From contig NZ_CP109796.1 of assembly GCF_038725785.1 (NCBI RefSeq), forward strand, positions 6,138,501 to 6,202,500: a stretch of 64,000 nucleotides of DNA, in the 5' to 3' direction. Within the stretch, counting starts at the first letter, position 1, and each line of letters opens with the position of its first letter. This DNA comes from Termitidicoccus mucosus (lineage in GTDB: Bacteria; Verrucomicrobiota; Verrucomicrobiia; Opitutales; Opitutaceae). Under the pieces are notes generated by a model. The model saw only the letters and a list, made by a program, of their open reading frames with translations. It was not told the DNA's origin and made no database searches. A program made the position numbers and the translations under genes. Below, in pieces: positions 9,200 through 19,061 of the stretch.

Positions 9200-10318
9200 T
9201 TACTTGATGCTTGTCACTTTCTCGGGAAACAGGTCCGGGCGGGCGAAGGACAGCCAGGCCAGGCTGCGGGCCATGCCCTCGGCAAAGGTGACCGGAGGGT
9301 GGTAGGCGAGGAGTCCCGTGGCGCGGGCGTGGGGGATTTTCCAGCGGCATTGCTGGAGGAGGGCCTGTTCCTCGGTGATGACGGGACGTGGCGCGGCCGG
9401 GATTGTCCAGGCATCGGGAGGCGGCGGGGTGGAGAGCGTGGCCAGGATTTTTTTGGTGTTTTGCTTGAGCTTGTGGGGAAAGGCGGGAAGGAGTTTTTGC
9501 GCCCACGGGCGGCTGAGGGTTTGATCGACGCGCTGGCGGAAGGACTTGGGAAAAGCCGGGAGATGCTCGACGCGGTGGATGGCCTCGGCAGGCACTTCGA
9601 GGGCGCGGGCGACAGGCGCATGGAAATCGGCCCAGGTGACCGTTTCGGCATCGGCGACGAGATAGGCGCGGGTGGCGGTCGCGGCCGGATCGGAGTGTTC
9701 GAGGCAGAGGCGGATGGCGTGGACGAGGTTGTCGATGTAGATGGTGTTGCAGATGCCGGAGCCGTCGCCGTGGAGCCAGGCGACGCCGTCGCGGAGGGCC
9801 TGGGCGGCGTCGGTTATCCAGCGGGAGCGGGGGCCGAAGACGACGCCGGGACGAAGCGCATAAACGTGGAGCGAGTGGCGGCGGGCGGCGGCGAAAAGGG
9901 CGCGCTCGGCGCGGACTTTGGCGTTGTTGTAATCGAGGGAGTGCCGGGTGTGGAGCGGGGTTTCCTCGTCGGTGCCGGGCGGAATGTCCTGGCCGTGGAC
10001 GGACGCGGAGCTGAGATAGACGATGCGGCGAAGTCCGGCGCGGGCGGCGGCGGCGCAAAGCACGGCGGGCATGCGGGTGATCTGGTCGGGATCGCCGAGG
10101 GCGGCGTGGACGACGGCGTCGCAACCGTGAAGCGCGGCGGCGAGGGAATCGGAATCAAGGGCGTCGGCGAGCCTCCAGTCGATGGCGAAACGGGCGGGGA
10201 GCGCGAGGGAGGAGGGCTGGCGGACGATGGGAACGGCGGTGTGTGGGCTGTCGAGGTGCAGGTGCTCGACGAGGCGGGTGCCGACAAAGCCGTTGGAGCC
10301 GATGATGGCGATTTTCAT
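9200..10318 (-). CDS. NAD-dependent epimerase/dehydratase (extended SDR)
   Basis: The Rossmann fold begins at residue 2 with IAIIGSNGFVGTRL. Other SDR features are the catalytic region LSSASVHG (Ser) and YNNAK (Tyr and Lys, about residues 139-143), followed by LRPGVVFGPRS. It probably converts a nucleotide sugar for the locus, though the exact reaction cannot be named. The last residues (VTSIK) are encoded by a short intergenic repeat that recurs behind other genes of this operon, so the authentic C-terminus may have been altered by it. Confidence 0.85.
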   Translation of the reverse strand: MKIAIIGSNGFVGTRLVEHLHLDSPHTAVPIVRQPSSLALPARFAIDWRLADALDSDSLAAALHGCDAVVHAALGDPDQITRMPAVLCAAAARAGLRRIVYLSSASVHGQDIPPGTDEETPLHTRHSLDYNNAKVRAERALFAAARRHSLHVYALRPGVVFGPRSRWITDAAQALRDGVAWLHGDGSGICNTIYIDNLVHAIRLCLEHSDPAATATRAYLVADAETVTWADFHAPVARALEVPAEAIHRVEHLPAFPKSFRQRVDQTLSRPWAQKLLPAFPHKLKQNTKKILATLSTPPPPDAWTIPAAPRPVITEEQALLQQCRWKIPHARATGLLAYHPPVTFAEGMARSLAWLSFARPDLFPEKVTSIK

Positions 10319-10369
10319 GGATGGCGGATTGCGGAATGGGCGCCGGGATGGCGCGGCGGATTGTATTTG

Positions 10370-11488
10370 TTATCTTGATACATGTGGTTTCGCATCAGCC
10401 GCGCCAGTCGCGCGCGGCGGCGGGGGCGGCGGGAGGCCGGGCGCGTCGAGGATGGTCTGGGCGCGGGCTTGCTCGGCGGCGGAAAGCCAGGGCTGGGCGA
10501 GGAGTTTTTTTTGCCGGTAGCAGGTTTCGATGAGACGGAGGGAGCGCGCGCCTTCGTCGCCGGGGACATGAAGCGGGGCGCGTCCGTCGATGGCGGCGGC
10601 GAGATTGCGGAGCTGGGCGATGAAGGCTTGGGGCTGGGTGGATTGGGGGGCGGCGGTGAGCGGGTCCTGCAAGGTGGCGGCGAGCGTGGCGGGAGTGCCG
10701 TGGAGGCGGAGTTCGAGGGTGTTGGCCCGGTTGACGCGCCAGACGATCCGGCCGCGTTCGAAATCGAAGAGGTAGCGCTGGGCGGTGGGCCAGTCGCGGC
10801 TGAAGTGGAGCGCGCCAGTGGCGCCGCCGGCATGGCGAAGCGCGAGGCGGGCGTTGGTTTCGAGCCCGCCCATGGCGTCGTCGGCGTAGGTGAGGGAGGC
10901 GGGTTCGCCAAGCCACCAGAGCAGGAGGTCGAGCACGTGGACGCCGATGTCGAGCAGGACGCCGCCCGGGGTCTGCTCCTTGATAAAAAAGGAAGGCGTG
11001 GCGGCGGGCCAGCGGAAGGGGCCTCCCTCGGCGATGTCGTAATGCAGGAGGGGACCGAGCTGGTGATGCTGGCAGAGGTTTTTGAGGTAGAGGCTGGCGG
11101 GGAAAAAACGTTTGTAGAGGCCGACGGCGAGATGGCGGTCGGCGGCGCGGGCGGCGGCGAGCATGCGGTCGCATTCGGCGGCGGTGGCCGCCATGGGTTT
11201 CTCGCAGAGGACGTGCCAGCCGCGGTCGAAGGCGGCGAGGGTTTGCGCGAGATGGAAGCGGGGCGGCGTGGCGATGACGGCGAGCGCGCCGGGCGGGGCG
11301 TTGACCTCGGCGAGATCGTCGTGCTGGTGCGCGGCGGGAAAGGCGGCGGCGAGCGGAGCGCGGGCGGCGGCGGACGGATCGACGAGGGCGTGGACGCGAA
11401 GCTCGCCGAGGGGGGCGAGCGCGCGCAGGGCGGGAAGGTAGAATTGCTTCGCGACGGCGCCGCAGCCGATGAGGACGAGGGAAGTCAT
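10370..11488 (-). CDS. Gfo/Idh/MocA-family oxidoreductase
   Basis: An NAD(P)-binding Rossmann domain (LVLIGCGAVAKQFYLPAL) is followed by the signature EKP motif in HVLCEKPMAAT and then by the C-terminal substrate domain with GGVLLDIGVHVLDLLLWW, where the Asp and His are the usual catalytic pair. Family members oxidise or reduce sugars such as UDP-GlcNAc derivatives or inositol. In an EPS locus it most likely makes a modified sugar precursor. It overlaps the upstream glycosyltransferase gene by 4 bases. Confidence 0.85.
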   Translation of the reverse strand: MTSLVLIGCGAVAKQFYLPALRALAPLGELRVHALVDPSAAARAPLAAAFPAAHQHDDLAEVNAPPGALAVIATPPRFHLAQTLAAFDRGWHVLCEKPMAATAAECDRMLAAARAADRHLAVGLYKRFFPASLYLKNLCQHHQLGPLLHYDIAEGGPFRWPAATPSFFIKEQTPGGVLLDIGVHVLDLLLWWLGEPASLTYADDAMGGLETNARLALRHAGGATGALHFSRDWPTAQRYLFDFERGRIVWRVNRANTLELRLHGTPATLAATLQDPLTAAPQSTQPQAFIAQLRNLAAAIDGRAPLHVPGDEGARSLRLIETCYRQKKLLAQPWLSAAEQARAQTILDAPGLPPPPPPRATGAADAKPHVSR

Positions 11489-12684
11489 GGAGAATGCAGA
11501 AGTCGGTGTGCGGATTGCGGAATAAGGGCGGCGGTGAGTTGCCGGTGGATTTTATCGGGAGAGAAATCGGTGGCGGCGTGGCGGCGGACGGGGGCGACGA
11601 GGGCGGGCCAGACGGCGGGGTCGCGGAGGTCGGAGACCCAGCGGGCGAGGGGCGCAAGGTCGTCGGGTGTAGTGAAATTTGGATACGCCGCGCGCGCCGC
11701 CCAGTTGGCGATGGCGCTTTTGGGCGGCGCGACGATGTGGGCGGGCAGGCCGAGGTGGGCGTATTCGATGAACTTGCTGGGGAAGCTGGTCGCGACCCAG
11801 GGCATGTCGGCGAGCGTATCCGCGTAGGAGACGAGGATGCCGGAGGCATGGGAGGAAAGGTGGGCGAGTGCCTCGGTGTTGGAAGGGAAGAGCGGCAACG
11901 TGTCCACCGGGGCGGCGGTGGCGCGGAAGGCGCGGAGCTCGGGCGTGTCGCGGGTGAGGAGGACAAGGCGCCCGCCGGCCTCGTGGATCACGCGGGCGAG
12001 GCGGGCGAAGAGAGGATACTGCGCGGGCCAGATGTGTCCGCCGTAATAGATGCGCGGGCGTCCGTCGGCCGGAGGCGGGCGGTAGGCGGACTGACGGGCG
12101 CCGCCCTCGGGAAGCGGGGGAAGGCTGAAAGCGCCGGGCTCAAGGCTGAAGGGAGGGCCGTAAACGGCGGCGAGTTCGGGGGAGACGAACCAGTTGCGGT
12201 GCGCGGCGCGCAGAATGCCGGCGTGGCGGCGGCGGAGGACGCGACGCTCCTTCGCGGTGCGGGCGAAATCCGCGGCATCGTCATGGATGAGCAGCGTGAG
12301 GGGAACCCGGGTCTGGCGGGCGAGGCGGGCGGCGATCTCGGGCGCAAAGTCGGCATGGGCGGCGAGGTAGCCGAAGAGGGCGTCGGGGCCGCGGGCGGAC
12401 GCGAAAAAGCGCCGGCGGATTTCGCGGGCGATGAGCGTGGTGCGGATCGAGCGCAGGAAGGGGGCGGAATCGGGGCGGTAGGGCGGCCACCAGGGACGGC
12501 GGCGGGCGGGCAGCGGATGGACGGGCCAGCCGGCGGCATCGCAGGCTGCGCTGTCCTGGCCGTGCTCGGCGATGACGGTGATCTGCCAGCCGTCGGCGGC
12601 GAGCCGCCGGAGATGGCGGAGGATGACAACCGGGCTGCCGGTGCCTTCGGCGGGAGTTTGGCCTATGTAGAGCAGGGAGGGCAC
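11485..12684 (-). CDS. GT-B glycosyltransferase
   Basis: 399 residues with a two-domain GT-B plan. The N-terminal domain has YIGQTPAEGTGSPVVILRHL, a loop like the acceptor loop of GT4 enzymes. The C-terminal domain has RIYYGGHIWPAQYPLFARL and PSKFIEYAHLGLPAHIV, which corresponds to the E-x7-E nucleotide-sugar region (here F-x-E-Y-x-H-x-G-x-P). Product and donor are unknown. It is 4-base overlapped with the oxidoreductase gene downstream. Confidence 0.75.
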   Translation of the reverse strand: MPSLLYIGQTPAEGTGSPVVILRHLRRLAADGWQITVIAEHGQDSAACDAAGWPVHPLPARRRPWWPPYRPDSAPFLRSIRTTLIAREIRRRFFASARGPDALFGYLAAHADFAPEIAARLARQTRVPLTLLIHDDAADFARTAKERRVLRRRHAGILRAAHRNWFVSPELAAVYGPPFSLEPGAFSLPPLPEGGARQSAYRPPPADGRPRIYYGGHIWPAQYPLFARLARVIHEAGGRLVLLTRDTPELRAFRATAAPVDTLPLFPSNTEALAHLSSHASGILVSYADTLADMPWVATSFPSKFIEYAHLGLPAHIVAPPKSAIANWAARAAYPNFTTPDDLAPLARWVSDLRDPAVWPALVAPVRRHAATDFSPDKIHRQLTAALIPQSAHRLLHSP

Positions 12685-12753
12685 GAATGAAAAATGGAGC
12701 GTGAAGGATGAAGTGTGGGATGTGGGAGCAGGCGGACGGGAGTTGAGGGGAGG

Positions 12754-13677
12754 CTAAGTCCGGATAAGGCCGAGGCGGTGTTTCAGAAGGTAGGAAAGGG
12801 TGCGCCAGGGACGGCGCGCGCGAGGAGCGGCGCGCAGCGCGCGCCAGGTGTAGTGCCAGGGGCGTCCCCGGCGACCGTAGCCCAACGAAGTGATGGCATA
12901 GTCGCAGAGATCGTCCGGGCTGAAGGCGGACTTGTAGGCCGGCGGCGGAATGGCGGCGGGATCAAACGGGAGGCCGCGGGCGGCGTGCGCCTCGGCAAGG
13001 ATGCGGAGCTTGCGCTCGTGCCGGCCGGTGTTGCGGGTGAAGTTCACGCTTTGCTCGTGGATGCGGTAATGGAGCAGCGCGGCTGGAAGATTGGTGAGGC
13101 GGCCGACGCGGGCAAGGCGGAGGTAGAGGTCGAGGTCCTCGATCCATTGCGCGGCGAGACGGTAGCCGCCGATCTGGAGGACGGCGTCGCGGCGGAACAT
13201 GATGGAGGGGTGGATGAGCTGGCCGCCGTCGCCAAGCAGCAGGGCGCGCTCGATGGCGTCGTGGTCGGCGGAGCGGGGGCAGGGCTTGAGCAGGGCGGAG
13301 CGGGCGTCCATGAAATGGACGGCGGTGCCGAGGCAGACGAATTCGGGCGTGAGCCGGAGGAAGGCGAACTGGCGGGCGAGGCGGTCGGGAATCGCGATGT
13401 CGTCGGCGTCCATGCGGGCGACGACGGGCGCGCGCGCGGCCTCGAGCCCGTCGTTGAGGGCGCCGACAATGCCGGTGTTGGGACGGGAAATCACACGGAT
13501 GCGGGGATCGGCATCGGCGGCGCGGGCAAGGATGGCGAGGGATCGGTCGGCGGAGCCGTCGTCAACGGCAATGAGTTCGTAGTCGGTGAAGGTTTGCGCG
13601 CGAAGGGAGGCGAGCGCCGCGGGCAGGTAGCGGGCGGCGTTGTAAACCGGGAGGAGGATGGACAGGCTGGGTTTCAC
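12754..13677 (-). CDS. family 2 glycosyltransferase
   Basis: A GT-A enzyme of about 307 residues. It begins with SLSILLPVYNAARYLPAALA, has the DDGSADRSL strand and the MDADDIAIPDRL metal-binding site, and the IEDLDLYLRL acceptor motif. I place the start at the GTG at 13677, because the open frame further upstream (to 13788) translates an intergenic repeat (VTSIKK) and has no GT fold. It acts on the cytosolic face in EPS unit assembly. Confidence 0.85.
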   Translation of the reverse strand: MKPSLSILLPVYNAARYLPAALASLRAQTFTDYELIAVDDGSADRSLAILARAADADPRIRVISRPNTGIVGALNDGLEAARAPVVARMDADDIAIPDRLARQFAFLRLTPEFVCLGTAVHFMDARSALLKPCPRSADHDAIERALLLGDGGQLIHPSIMFRRDAVLQIGGYRLAAQWIEDLDLYLRLARVGRLTNLPAALLHYRIHEQSVNFTRNTGRHERKLRILAEAHAARGLPFDPAAIPPPAYKSAFSPDDLCDYAITSLGYGRRGRPWHYTWRALRAAPRARRPWRTLSYLLKHRLGLIRT

Positions 13678-13742
13678 CGATGAGGAATGGCCAGGGAGGG
13701 ATGCGAAGCGTGGCGGCTGTGTATTTGTTTTTTTGATACTTG

Positions 13743-14597
13743 TTACGGGTCGCTTGTCACTTCGCGCCGCGCCCAGGACTCGGCCCATTGGAAAAGTTTT
13801 TCGGGATCAGGCTGGGCAATGAACGGCTGGGCGGCGCGGAGCTTGCCGGGCGGCCATTGCCACCAGGCGAGGGCTTCGAGCCGGGCGATGATGGTTTCGG
13901 GGAAACGAAGACGAATGGGACGCGCGGGCACGCCGCCGACGATCTGGTAGGGGGCGACATCGCGGGTGACGACGGCGCCGGCCGCGACGATGGCGCCGTT
14001 GCCGATGCGGACGCCGTCGCGGACAAAGGCGTGCGCGCCAATCCAGACGTCGTGGCCGATGTGGACGCGCAGGCGCTCGGCGAAGAGCCCGGCGGCGTTG
14101 GCCGGGAGGAAGGTGGCGCCGGTCTGTTTGCGCGGGGAATAGAAAACGGGCGACGTGCTGAGGAGATGCGACGGGTGCTCGCCGGTGCCGATGATGACGC
14201 GGGGGCCGATGGAGCAGAACGAGCCGAGGGACACGTCGTTCAGGCGCGTCTCCAGGGCGATGTAGTTGAACGAGCCGGCCTGGACATCCGTGAGGGAGGT
14301 CCGCGGATGGAGCGTGACATAATCGCCGAGCGTGCTGCCGTAGATTTCCGCGCCGCCCTCGACGGTGCAATGCGCGCCGAGCGTGCTGCGGGCGATGCGC
14401 GCGCCGGGGTGGACCGCGGAGCGGGGGCCGAGGATCGTGCCGGGGTGGAGAGTCGCCCCGGAAAGGGTGGAGCCGTCGCCGATCCGCACGCCGGGGGCAA
14501 GGCGGGTGGCGTTGCCGACGAAGCAATGCCGCCCGATGCGCGCCCCGGGATAACGGAGCGCGTAGAAGAGGGAGCGGGCGGTTTGCTTCAGCGGCAT
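13743..14597 (-). CDS. left-handed beta-helix acyltransferase
   Basis: The protein is built of hexapeptide repeats, for example [18 protein letters not shown] and [19 protein letters not shown], which form a left-handed beta helix. [16 protein letters not shown] and the VWIGAHAFV[14 protein letters not shown] run resemble xenobiotic/sugar O-acetyltransferases of the CatB type; the His in the GEHPSH loop is the likely base. In this position it probably O-acetylates a sugar of the polymer. The C-terminal VTSDP is again encoded by the short repeat found at gene ends in this operon. Confidence 0.85.
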   Translation of the reverse strand: MPLKQTARSLFYALRYPGARIGRHCFVGNATRLAPGVRIGDGSTLSGATLHPGTILGPRSAVHPGARIARSTLGAHCTVEGGAEIYGSTLGDYVTLHPRTSLTDVQAGSFNYIALETRLNDVSLGSFCSIGPRVIIGTGEHPSHLLSTSPVFYSPRKQTGATFLPANAAGLFAERLRVHIGHDVWIGAHAFVRDGVRIGNGAIVAAGAVVTRDVAPYQIVGGVPARPIRLRFPETIIARLEALAWWQWPPGKLRAAQPFIAQPDPEKLFQWAESWARREVTSDP

Positions 14598-14608
14598 GGG
14601 AAAGGACG

Positions 14609-15523
14609 TCAGGCGACGGCGGGCTTGGGATTGCGGAGGATGCGCAGGCGGGATTTCAGGTTGGCCAGGGGAGTGGTCGGCGCGCCGGCATAAACGCGGG
14701 TCCAGAGATCCTCGGCGTAGGGATCGGTGTAATGAGATTCCGGATACGAAAGAGGGCCGAGGGCGGAGGTGGGCCGGGCGAGGCGGGCGAGGTCGTCGGT
14801 GTGCGTCGAGTCCGCCGTGAAGCCGAGGTTTTCAACGAGGTTGGCGCGCGGCATGGCGGTGAGGCCGCCGAGAGAGCGGCAGGTGTAATTCCACTGGAAG
14901 CCCCAGGAGTTGGCGGCCTGGAGATTGCGGCGGGCCTGGTCGAAGGTGGAGATCCAGTATTGGCGTTCCCACGCGGAGGCGAAGGAGGCGCGGAGCGCGG
15001 GAAGACGGGCGTCCCAGGTGGAGTAATCGGCGTCGTAGTGCCGCCAGGCGCGGCGCCAGGTGGCCCAGCCCCAGATCCAGGTGTGCTGGCTGAACCAGCA
15101 GGCGTGGCGGGGACGATGGCGGCGGGCGATGAGATTGGTGCCGGAGATGTTCATCACGCGCGGATCGTCGCGGTAGCGCGCGAGCGTGGAGGCGGCGAAG
15201 GTGAAAAAATCGGGATGGGGAAGGCAGTCGTCCTCGAGGACAATGGTCTCCTCGACTTGGGAAAAAACCCAGTTGAGGCCGGTCTGGATGCGGCGCATGC
15301 AGCCGAGATTGGTTTCGGAATAGTCGCGAAGGACGCGGCAGGGCCAGTCGATGGACTCGTCCACGAGGCGGCGGACCGCCGCGACACGCCCGGCGTCGTC
15401 AGGACGATGGGGGCGAGGCCCGTCGCAGATGACGAGGAGGGTGGAAGGGCGGGCGTCACGCACGCGGGCAAGCACGCGGGCGGTGGGGCCCGGGCGGTTG
15501 AAGAGGATGAGCGTGACGTTCAT
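14609..15523 (-). CDS. glycosyltransferase, GT-A type (HlpA-like)
   Basis: 304 residues. It starts [20 protein letters not shown], has a nucleotide-binding [13 protein letters not shown] strand and a [13 protein letters not shown] motif, in which the EDD pattern replaces the classical Dx[13 protein letters not shown] follows at mid-length. This set is typical of a glycosyltransferase group often annotated as hemolytic protein HlpA-like. It lies 11 bases downstream-adjacent to the acyltransferase gene in the operon order. Confidence 0.8.
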   Translation of the reverse strand: MNVTLILFNRPGPTARVLARVRDARPSTLLVICDGPRPHRPDDAGRVAAVRRLVDESIDWPCRVLRDYSETNLGCMRRIQTGLNWVFSQVEETIVLEDDCLPHPDFFTFAASTLARYRDDPRVMNISGTNLIARRHRPRHACWFSQHTWIWGWATWRRAWRHYDADYSTWDARLPALRASFASAWERQYWISTFDQARRNLQAANSWGFQWNYTCRSLGGLTAMPRANLVENLGFTADSTHTDDLARLARPTSALGPLSYPESHYTDPYAEDLWTRVYAGAPTTPLANLKSRLRILRNPKPAVA

Positions 15524-15575
15524 GGTGAAATGCGGATTGCGAAATGAGGATGCCGTCGTGCCGGCGGAGGACTTT

Positions 15576-15669
15576 TATCTTTCTCTTTATTCTTTCTCTT
15601 TCCTCTTTCTCCCCGACGAGGTGGGCGGACTGGGAGAAAGAGGAAAGAGAAAGAATAAAGAGAAAGATA
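15576..15669. repeat. polypyrimidine/polypurine palindrome, copy 2
   Basis: Perfect 37-bp inverted arms at 15576-15612 and 15633-15669 flank a 20-base loop. It sits in the gap between the glycosyltransferase at 14609 and the broken fucosyltransferase-like gene at 15731, inside the EPS operon. Confidence 0.9.
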
Positions 15670-15730
15670 CGGAGGGGCGGGACTCGGTGTGTGATTGGAT
15701 TTTGGATACATGGTCGTGCCGGCGGAGTTC

Positions 15731-16328
15731 CTATCGGGCGGGTTTCACCTGGCGGGCGAGGCGGCGCCAGGCGCGGAAGAGGACGGGGGTTTTGGCGTAG
15801 TAGCGGGTGAGGTCGGGATTGCGGGGAAGATGAAGGCGCTGCGGGGCGGCCCCGGGATTGCTTGCCCGCTCCTCGGCGATGAGGCGGGCAAGGCGGGGGA
15901 AAAGGTTGTGCTCCTCAAGGACGCGGCGGCGGGCCTCGTCGATGGCGGCCCGGTTGCGCTCGGCAAGGTCGGAGCGGATTATTTCGACGACGCGACGCGG
16001 CGCGTCGGGATCATTGATGTCGATTGCGTTGGACGATGGACGGGCCGCGAAGACGCGTATCCTGGGTGTGAATGCGGGAAAAATGGTGGAAGCCGCGCTC
16101 GGCCCAGCGGTAATCGCGCTCGGGCGGCTCCTGCATGAAAAGCCAGACGCGGGAGGGCGGCACGGTGACGGCGAGGTCGGCGGGGATGTGGTTGAGCGCG
16201 ACGAGGAAGTCGCAGCGTTCGACGGGATCGAGGGTGAAACGACATTCGTCCCATATGCCGTCACCGGCGGGAGTTTGGCGGAGGAGATCGGGCCATGTCC
16301 AGGATTTGACGATGCGGACGAGTGTCAT
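15731..16328 (-). pseudogene. GT10 (fucosyltransferase-like) gene with internal deletion and frameshift
   Basis: The 5' part starts at 16328 (MTLVRIVKSWTWPDLLRQTP) and reads VWLFMQEPPERDYRW and FSRIHTQDTRLRG, as in the N-terminal domain of alpha-1,3-fucosyltransferase-like GT10 enzymes. The frame then breaks near 16030. A different frame continues NAIDINDPDAPRRVVEIIRS, the C-terminal end of the same family. The central donor-binding region of roughly 100 or more residues is missing. The gene should be inactive unless this is a sequencing or assembly error. Its start overlaps the stop of the neighbouring broken glycosyltransferase (ATGA). Confidence 0.75.
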
Positions 16329-17619
16329 GGATTCATGGATACGGCATGCGCGCCGGAAGACGGGGCGGAGGCGCGGGCGAGTTGCGCGGCGGTGCGGCGG
16401 GCGGCGGCGAGGTCGCGGAGAAGGCGCGAGAGCGGGGCGTAGCAGGCGGCGGGCGAGAAATGCGTGTAGGCGGCGGCGGAGAGTTGCGCGGCGGCGCCGG
16501 CGGCGGCCTCGGGGGAGCCGAGCAGGGCGGCGGTGGCGGCGGCGAAACCGGCGGGCGTGTCGGCGACGCGCAGCGCCGGACGAAGCATCACGGGGCACGT
16601 GGCGATGGCGGTGGTTCGATGGCGCGGGGGTGATGACGGGCGCGGGCGTAGGCGTCGGCCAGGTCGGGCAGGCGGCCGAGCTTTTCGACGCCGGCGGGAA
16701 GATCGTCGGGAAGCGCGGCGCAGATGGTGCCGGCGACGAGGAGGCGGGTTTGCGGCGCGACGACACGGAGGAGCGGCCAGGTTTCGCGGAGAAACCAGTC
16801 GAGGCCGCGGCGGTTGGACGCGTGGGGGCTGCCGACGAAAAGCACGTCGGGCGCGGAAGCAGGCGGGAGCGGGCGGGGGCGGACGGAGATGGGCGCGGTG
16901 ACGACCGGCGTGCCGGGAAGGAGGCGGCGGAAAAGCGCGGCCTCAATATCCTGGATGGCGACAATGGCGTCGGCCGTGGAGAGGGCGCGGGTTTCATATT
17001 CGACGGTGGTGCGTTCGTTGAGGATTTCAACGGGCCGGCCGTCGCGGATGTGGAGCTGACGGTGCCAGACATCGTTGGTGAGGACGGCGACCGGCGGGCG
17101 GGAGGTCGAGGGCTGACCGGGAGTCGAGGCCATCCACGCGTAGTTGACGAGGATGGCATCGGGACGGAAACGGGCGGCGGCGCGCTGGACGGCGCGGATT
17201 TCGGCGAGGGAGGCGGGGGCGTTCCACGCGGCGCGATTGCGGCAGGGCTGGGCGGCAAGGTCGGCGGGAGGGCGGCGGCGGGAGATGTCGATGCGGGCGT
17301 GAGCCAGGGCCGTCTTGGCGGCATGGAGGGCGCGGGCCTTGGCAGGAAGCCAGAGGATGCCGGGACGCCAGTAAAGCGATCCGAGGCGGCGCATGTCCAT
17401 GATGTCGAGGGTGAAGGCGGAGCGGTCACGGCGCGGGCGCCGCCAGAAGCCGCGGGTGGGAAAGAGATCGGGCGGTTCCGTCCAGATGGTGTGGATGCGG
17501 AAGTGGTCACGGGAAAGATAGTCGAGGAGGTCGGAGAGATACGCGCCGGAACCGGACTCACCGGCAAGCGGAGAAGTGCGGGTGGCGACAAGGAGGCGGG
17601 TGGACTTGCGTGGCTGCAT
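16325..17619 (-). pseudogene. GT4-like glycosyltransferase with frameshift near 16600-16640
   Basis: The first 340 codons follow a GT-B enzyme: LLVATRTSPLAGESGSGAYL, then VLFVGSPHASNRRGLDWFL and LPDLADAYARAR. At that point a typical enzyme continues with the nucleotide-sugar site and its E-x7-E motif. Here the frame instead ends after about 16 unrelated codons, while a second frame resumes with LRPALRVADTPAGFAAATAAL, the normal C-terminal helices. About 20-25 residues of the donor site appear lost with the shift. Start is taken at 17619 (MQPRKSTRLLVATRTS); an upstream ATG at 17676 also exists. Confidence 0.7.
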
Positions 17620-17807
17620 GGCGGTTGTTAGTGGAGGCTGGAGGGCTGGTGGACGGCAGGGCCGGAGAGAAAGCATGAAGGAAAACGGCCCGCGTCACTT
17701 GGGTGGCGCGCGCCGGCCGGGGGAAGGGAGCTTCTGATCGGATACGCATGGATGGTGGCGAAGGAGAGGCGGACGGCATGGCGGACGAGGACGGTCTGTA
17801 TTTGAAA

Positions 17808-19061
17808 TCAGGATACCAATTCGGCGATGGGCTGGGGGCGGACGGCGCCGAAGCCGCGGTCGCTGACGTTGTCGGCGCGGCTGGTGTGCACTTCCCAGAT
17901 GGCGCAGTTGTTCACGGCATCGAGGCAGTTGTGTCCGTCATAAATGGCGGAGTTTATGTTGTAGTTGCCGGGCTGGAGCGGCCAGTAGTCGAGGCCGACG
18001 CGGACGCGGTGGCGGCCGGGGCCGAGTTTCCAGGGTTCGCGGTGGGTGTCGCTGTCGAGGGTAAGGAGGCGCTGGCCTTCGAGGGTGTCGAAACCGAGGC
18101 CGACGGTGAGGCCGTCGACGGGTTCCTTCAGGTCGAAGGCGATCTCGATGTAGCCGGGGCGTCCGTAGGCGAGCTGGCTGTCGTCGCCGGCGATGGAGAG
18201 GGTGAGAAGACGGGCGGCGCGGCCGCGGCGGAGCTTGCGCTCGCGGTCCTCGATGGCGACGAGTCCGGGCGAGGCGGCGTAGGCGCTGGTGTAATGGTCG
18301 ATGGCCTCGTCGATGGGGAGGACGAGGTTGGGCTTCCCGCGCTCAAGGAACACGCAGCGGGAGCAGAGCCGGCGGATGGCCGTCATGTTGTGGCTGACGA
18401 AGAGGATGGTGCGTCCGCCGCCCTGGGAAATGTTTTCCATTTTGCCGAGGCACTTGCGCTGGAAGTCGGCGTCGCCGACGGCGAGAACCTCGTCAACGAG
18501 CAGGATCTCGGGCTCGAGGTGCGCGGCGACGGCGAAGGCGAGGCGCACATACATGCCGGAGGAGTAGCGCTTGACGGGGGTGTCGATGAAGGGGCCGATT
18601 TCGGAGAAGGCGACGATCTCGTCGAATTTGCGGGCGATCTCGGCCTTGCGCATGCCGAGGATGGCGCCGTTGAGGAAGATGTTGTCGCGGCCGGTGAGCT
18701 CGGGGTGGAAGCCGGTGCCGACCTCGAGCAGGGAGGCGAGACGGCCGCGGAGGGTGATTTCGCCGGTGGTGGGCTCGGTGATGCGGGAGAGGATTTTGAG
18801 CAGGGTGGACTTGCCGGCGCCGTTGCGGCCGATGACGCCGACGACCTCGCCGGGGCGCACGTCGAAGCTGATGTCGCGGAGCGCCCAGAAATCGGACGGC
18901 GCGGGGCGGGCGTCGAGATCGGCGGCGCGCACGACGCCGTTGCGGCGGGGACGCAGCCGGGCGAAAAGGCGCTGCACCTCGTCGCGAAAGCTGCTCATGC
19001 CGATCACGCCGAGTCGGTATTTCTTGGAGACGTTTTTAACCTCGATGATGGGTTGGCTCAT
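17808..19061 (-). CDS. wzt: ABC transporter ATPase for polysaccharide export (Wzt) with C-terminal glycan-binding domain
   Basis: Full-length ATPase of 417 residues. Walker A is GRNGAGKST, signature YSSGM, Walker B ILLVDEVLAVGD and the switch His SHNMTAI. Residues after about 255 form an extra beta domain (LTLSIAGDDSQLAYGRPGYI onward) like the Wzt C-terminal domain that recognises the finished glycan end. With Wzm it moves the polymer across the inner membrane. The first 86 codons are repeated 467 bases upstream as part of a tandem duplication. Confidence 0.93.
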   Translation of the reverse strand: MSQPIIEVKNVSKKYRLGVIGMSSFRDEVQRLFARLRPRRNGVVRAADLDARPAPSDFWALRDISFDVRPGEVVGVIGRNGAGKSTLLKILSRITEPTTGEITLRGRLASLLEVGTGFHPELTGRDNIFLNGAILGMRKAEIARKFDEIVAFSEIGPFIDTPVKRYSSGMYVRLAFAVAAHLEPEILLVDEVLAVGDADFQRKCLGKMENISQGGGRTILFVSHNMTAIRRLCSRCVFLERGKPNLVLPIDEAIDHYTSAYAASPGLVAIEDRERKLRRGRAARLLTLSIAGDDSQLAYGRPGYIEIAFDLKEPVDGLTVGLGFDTLEGQRLLTLDSDTHREPWKLGPGRHRVRVGLDYWPLQPGNYNINSAIYDGHNCLDAVNNCAIWEVHTSRADNVSDRGFGAVRPQPIAELVS

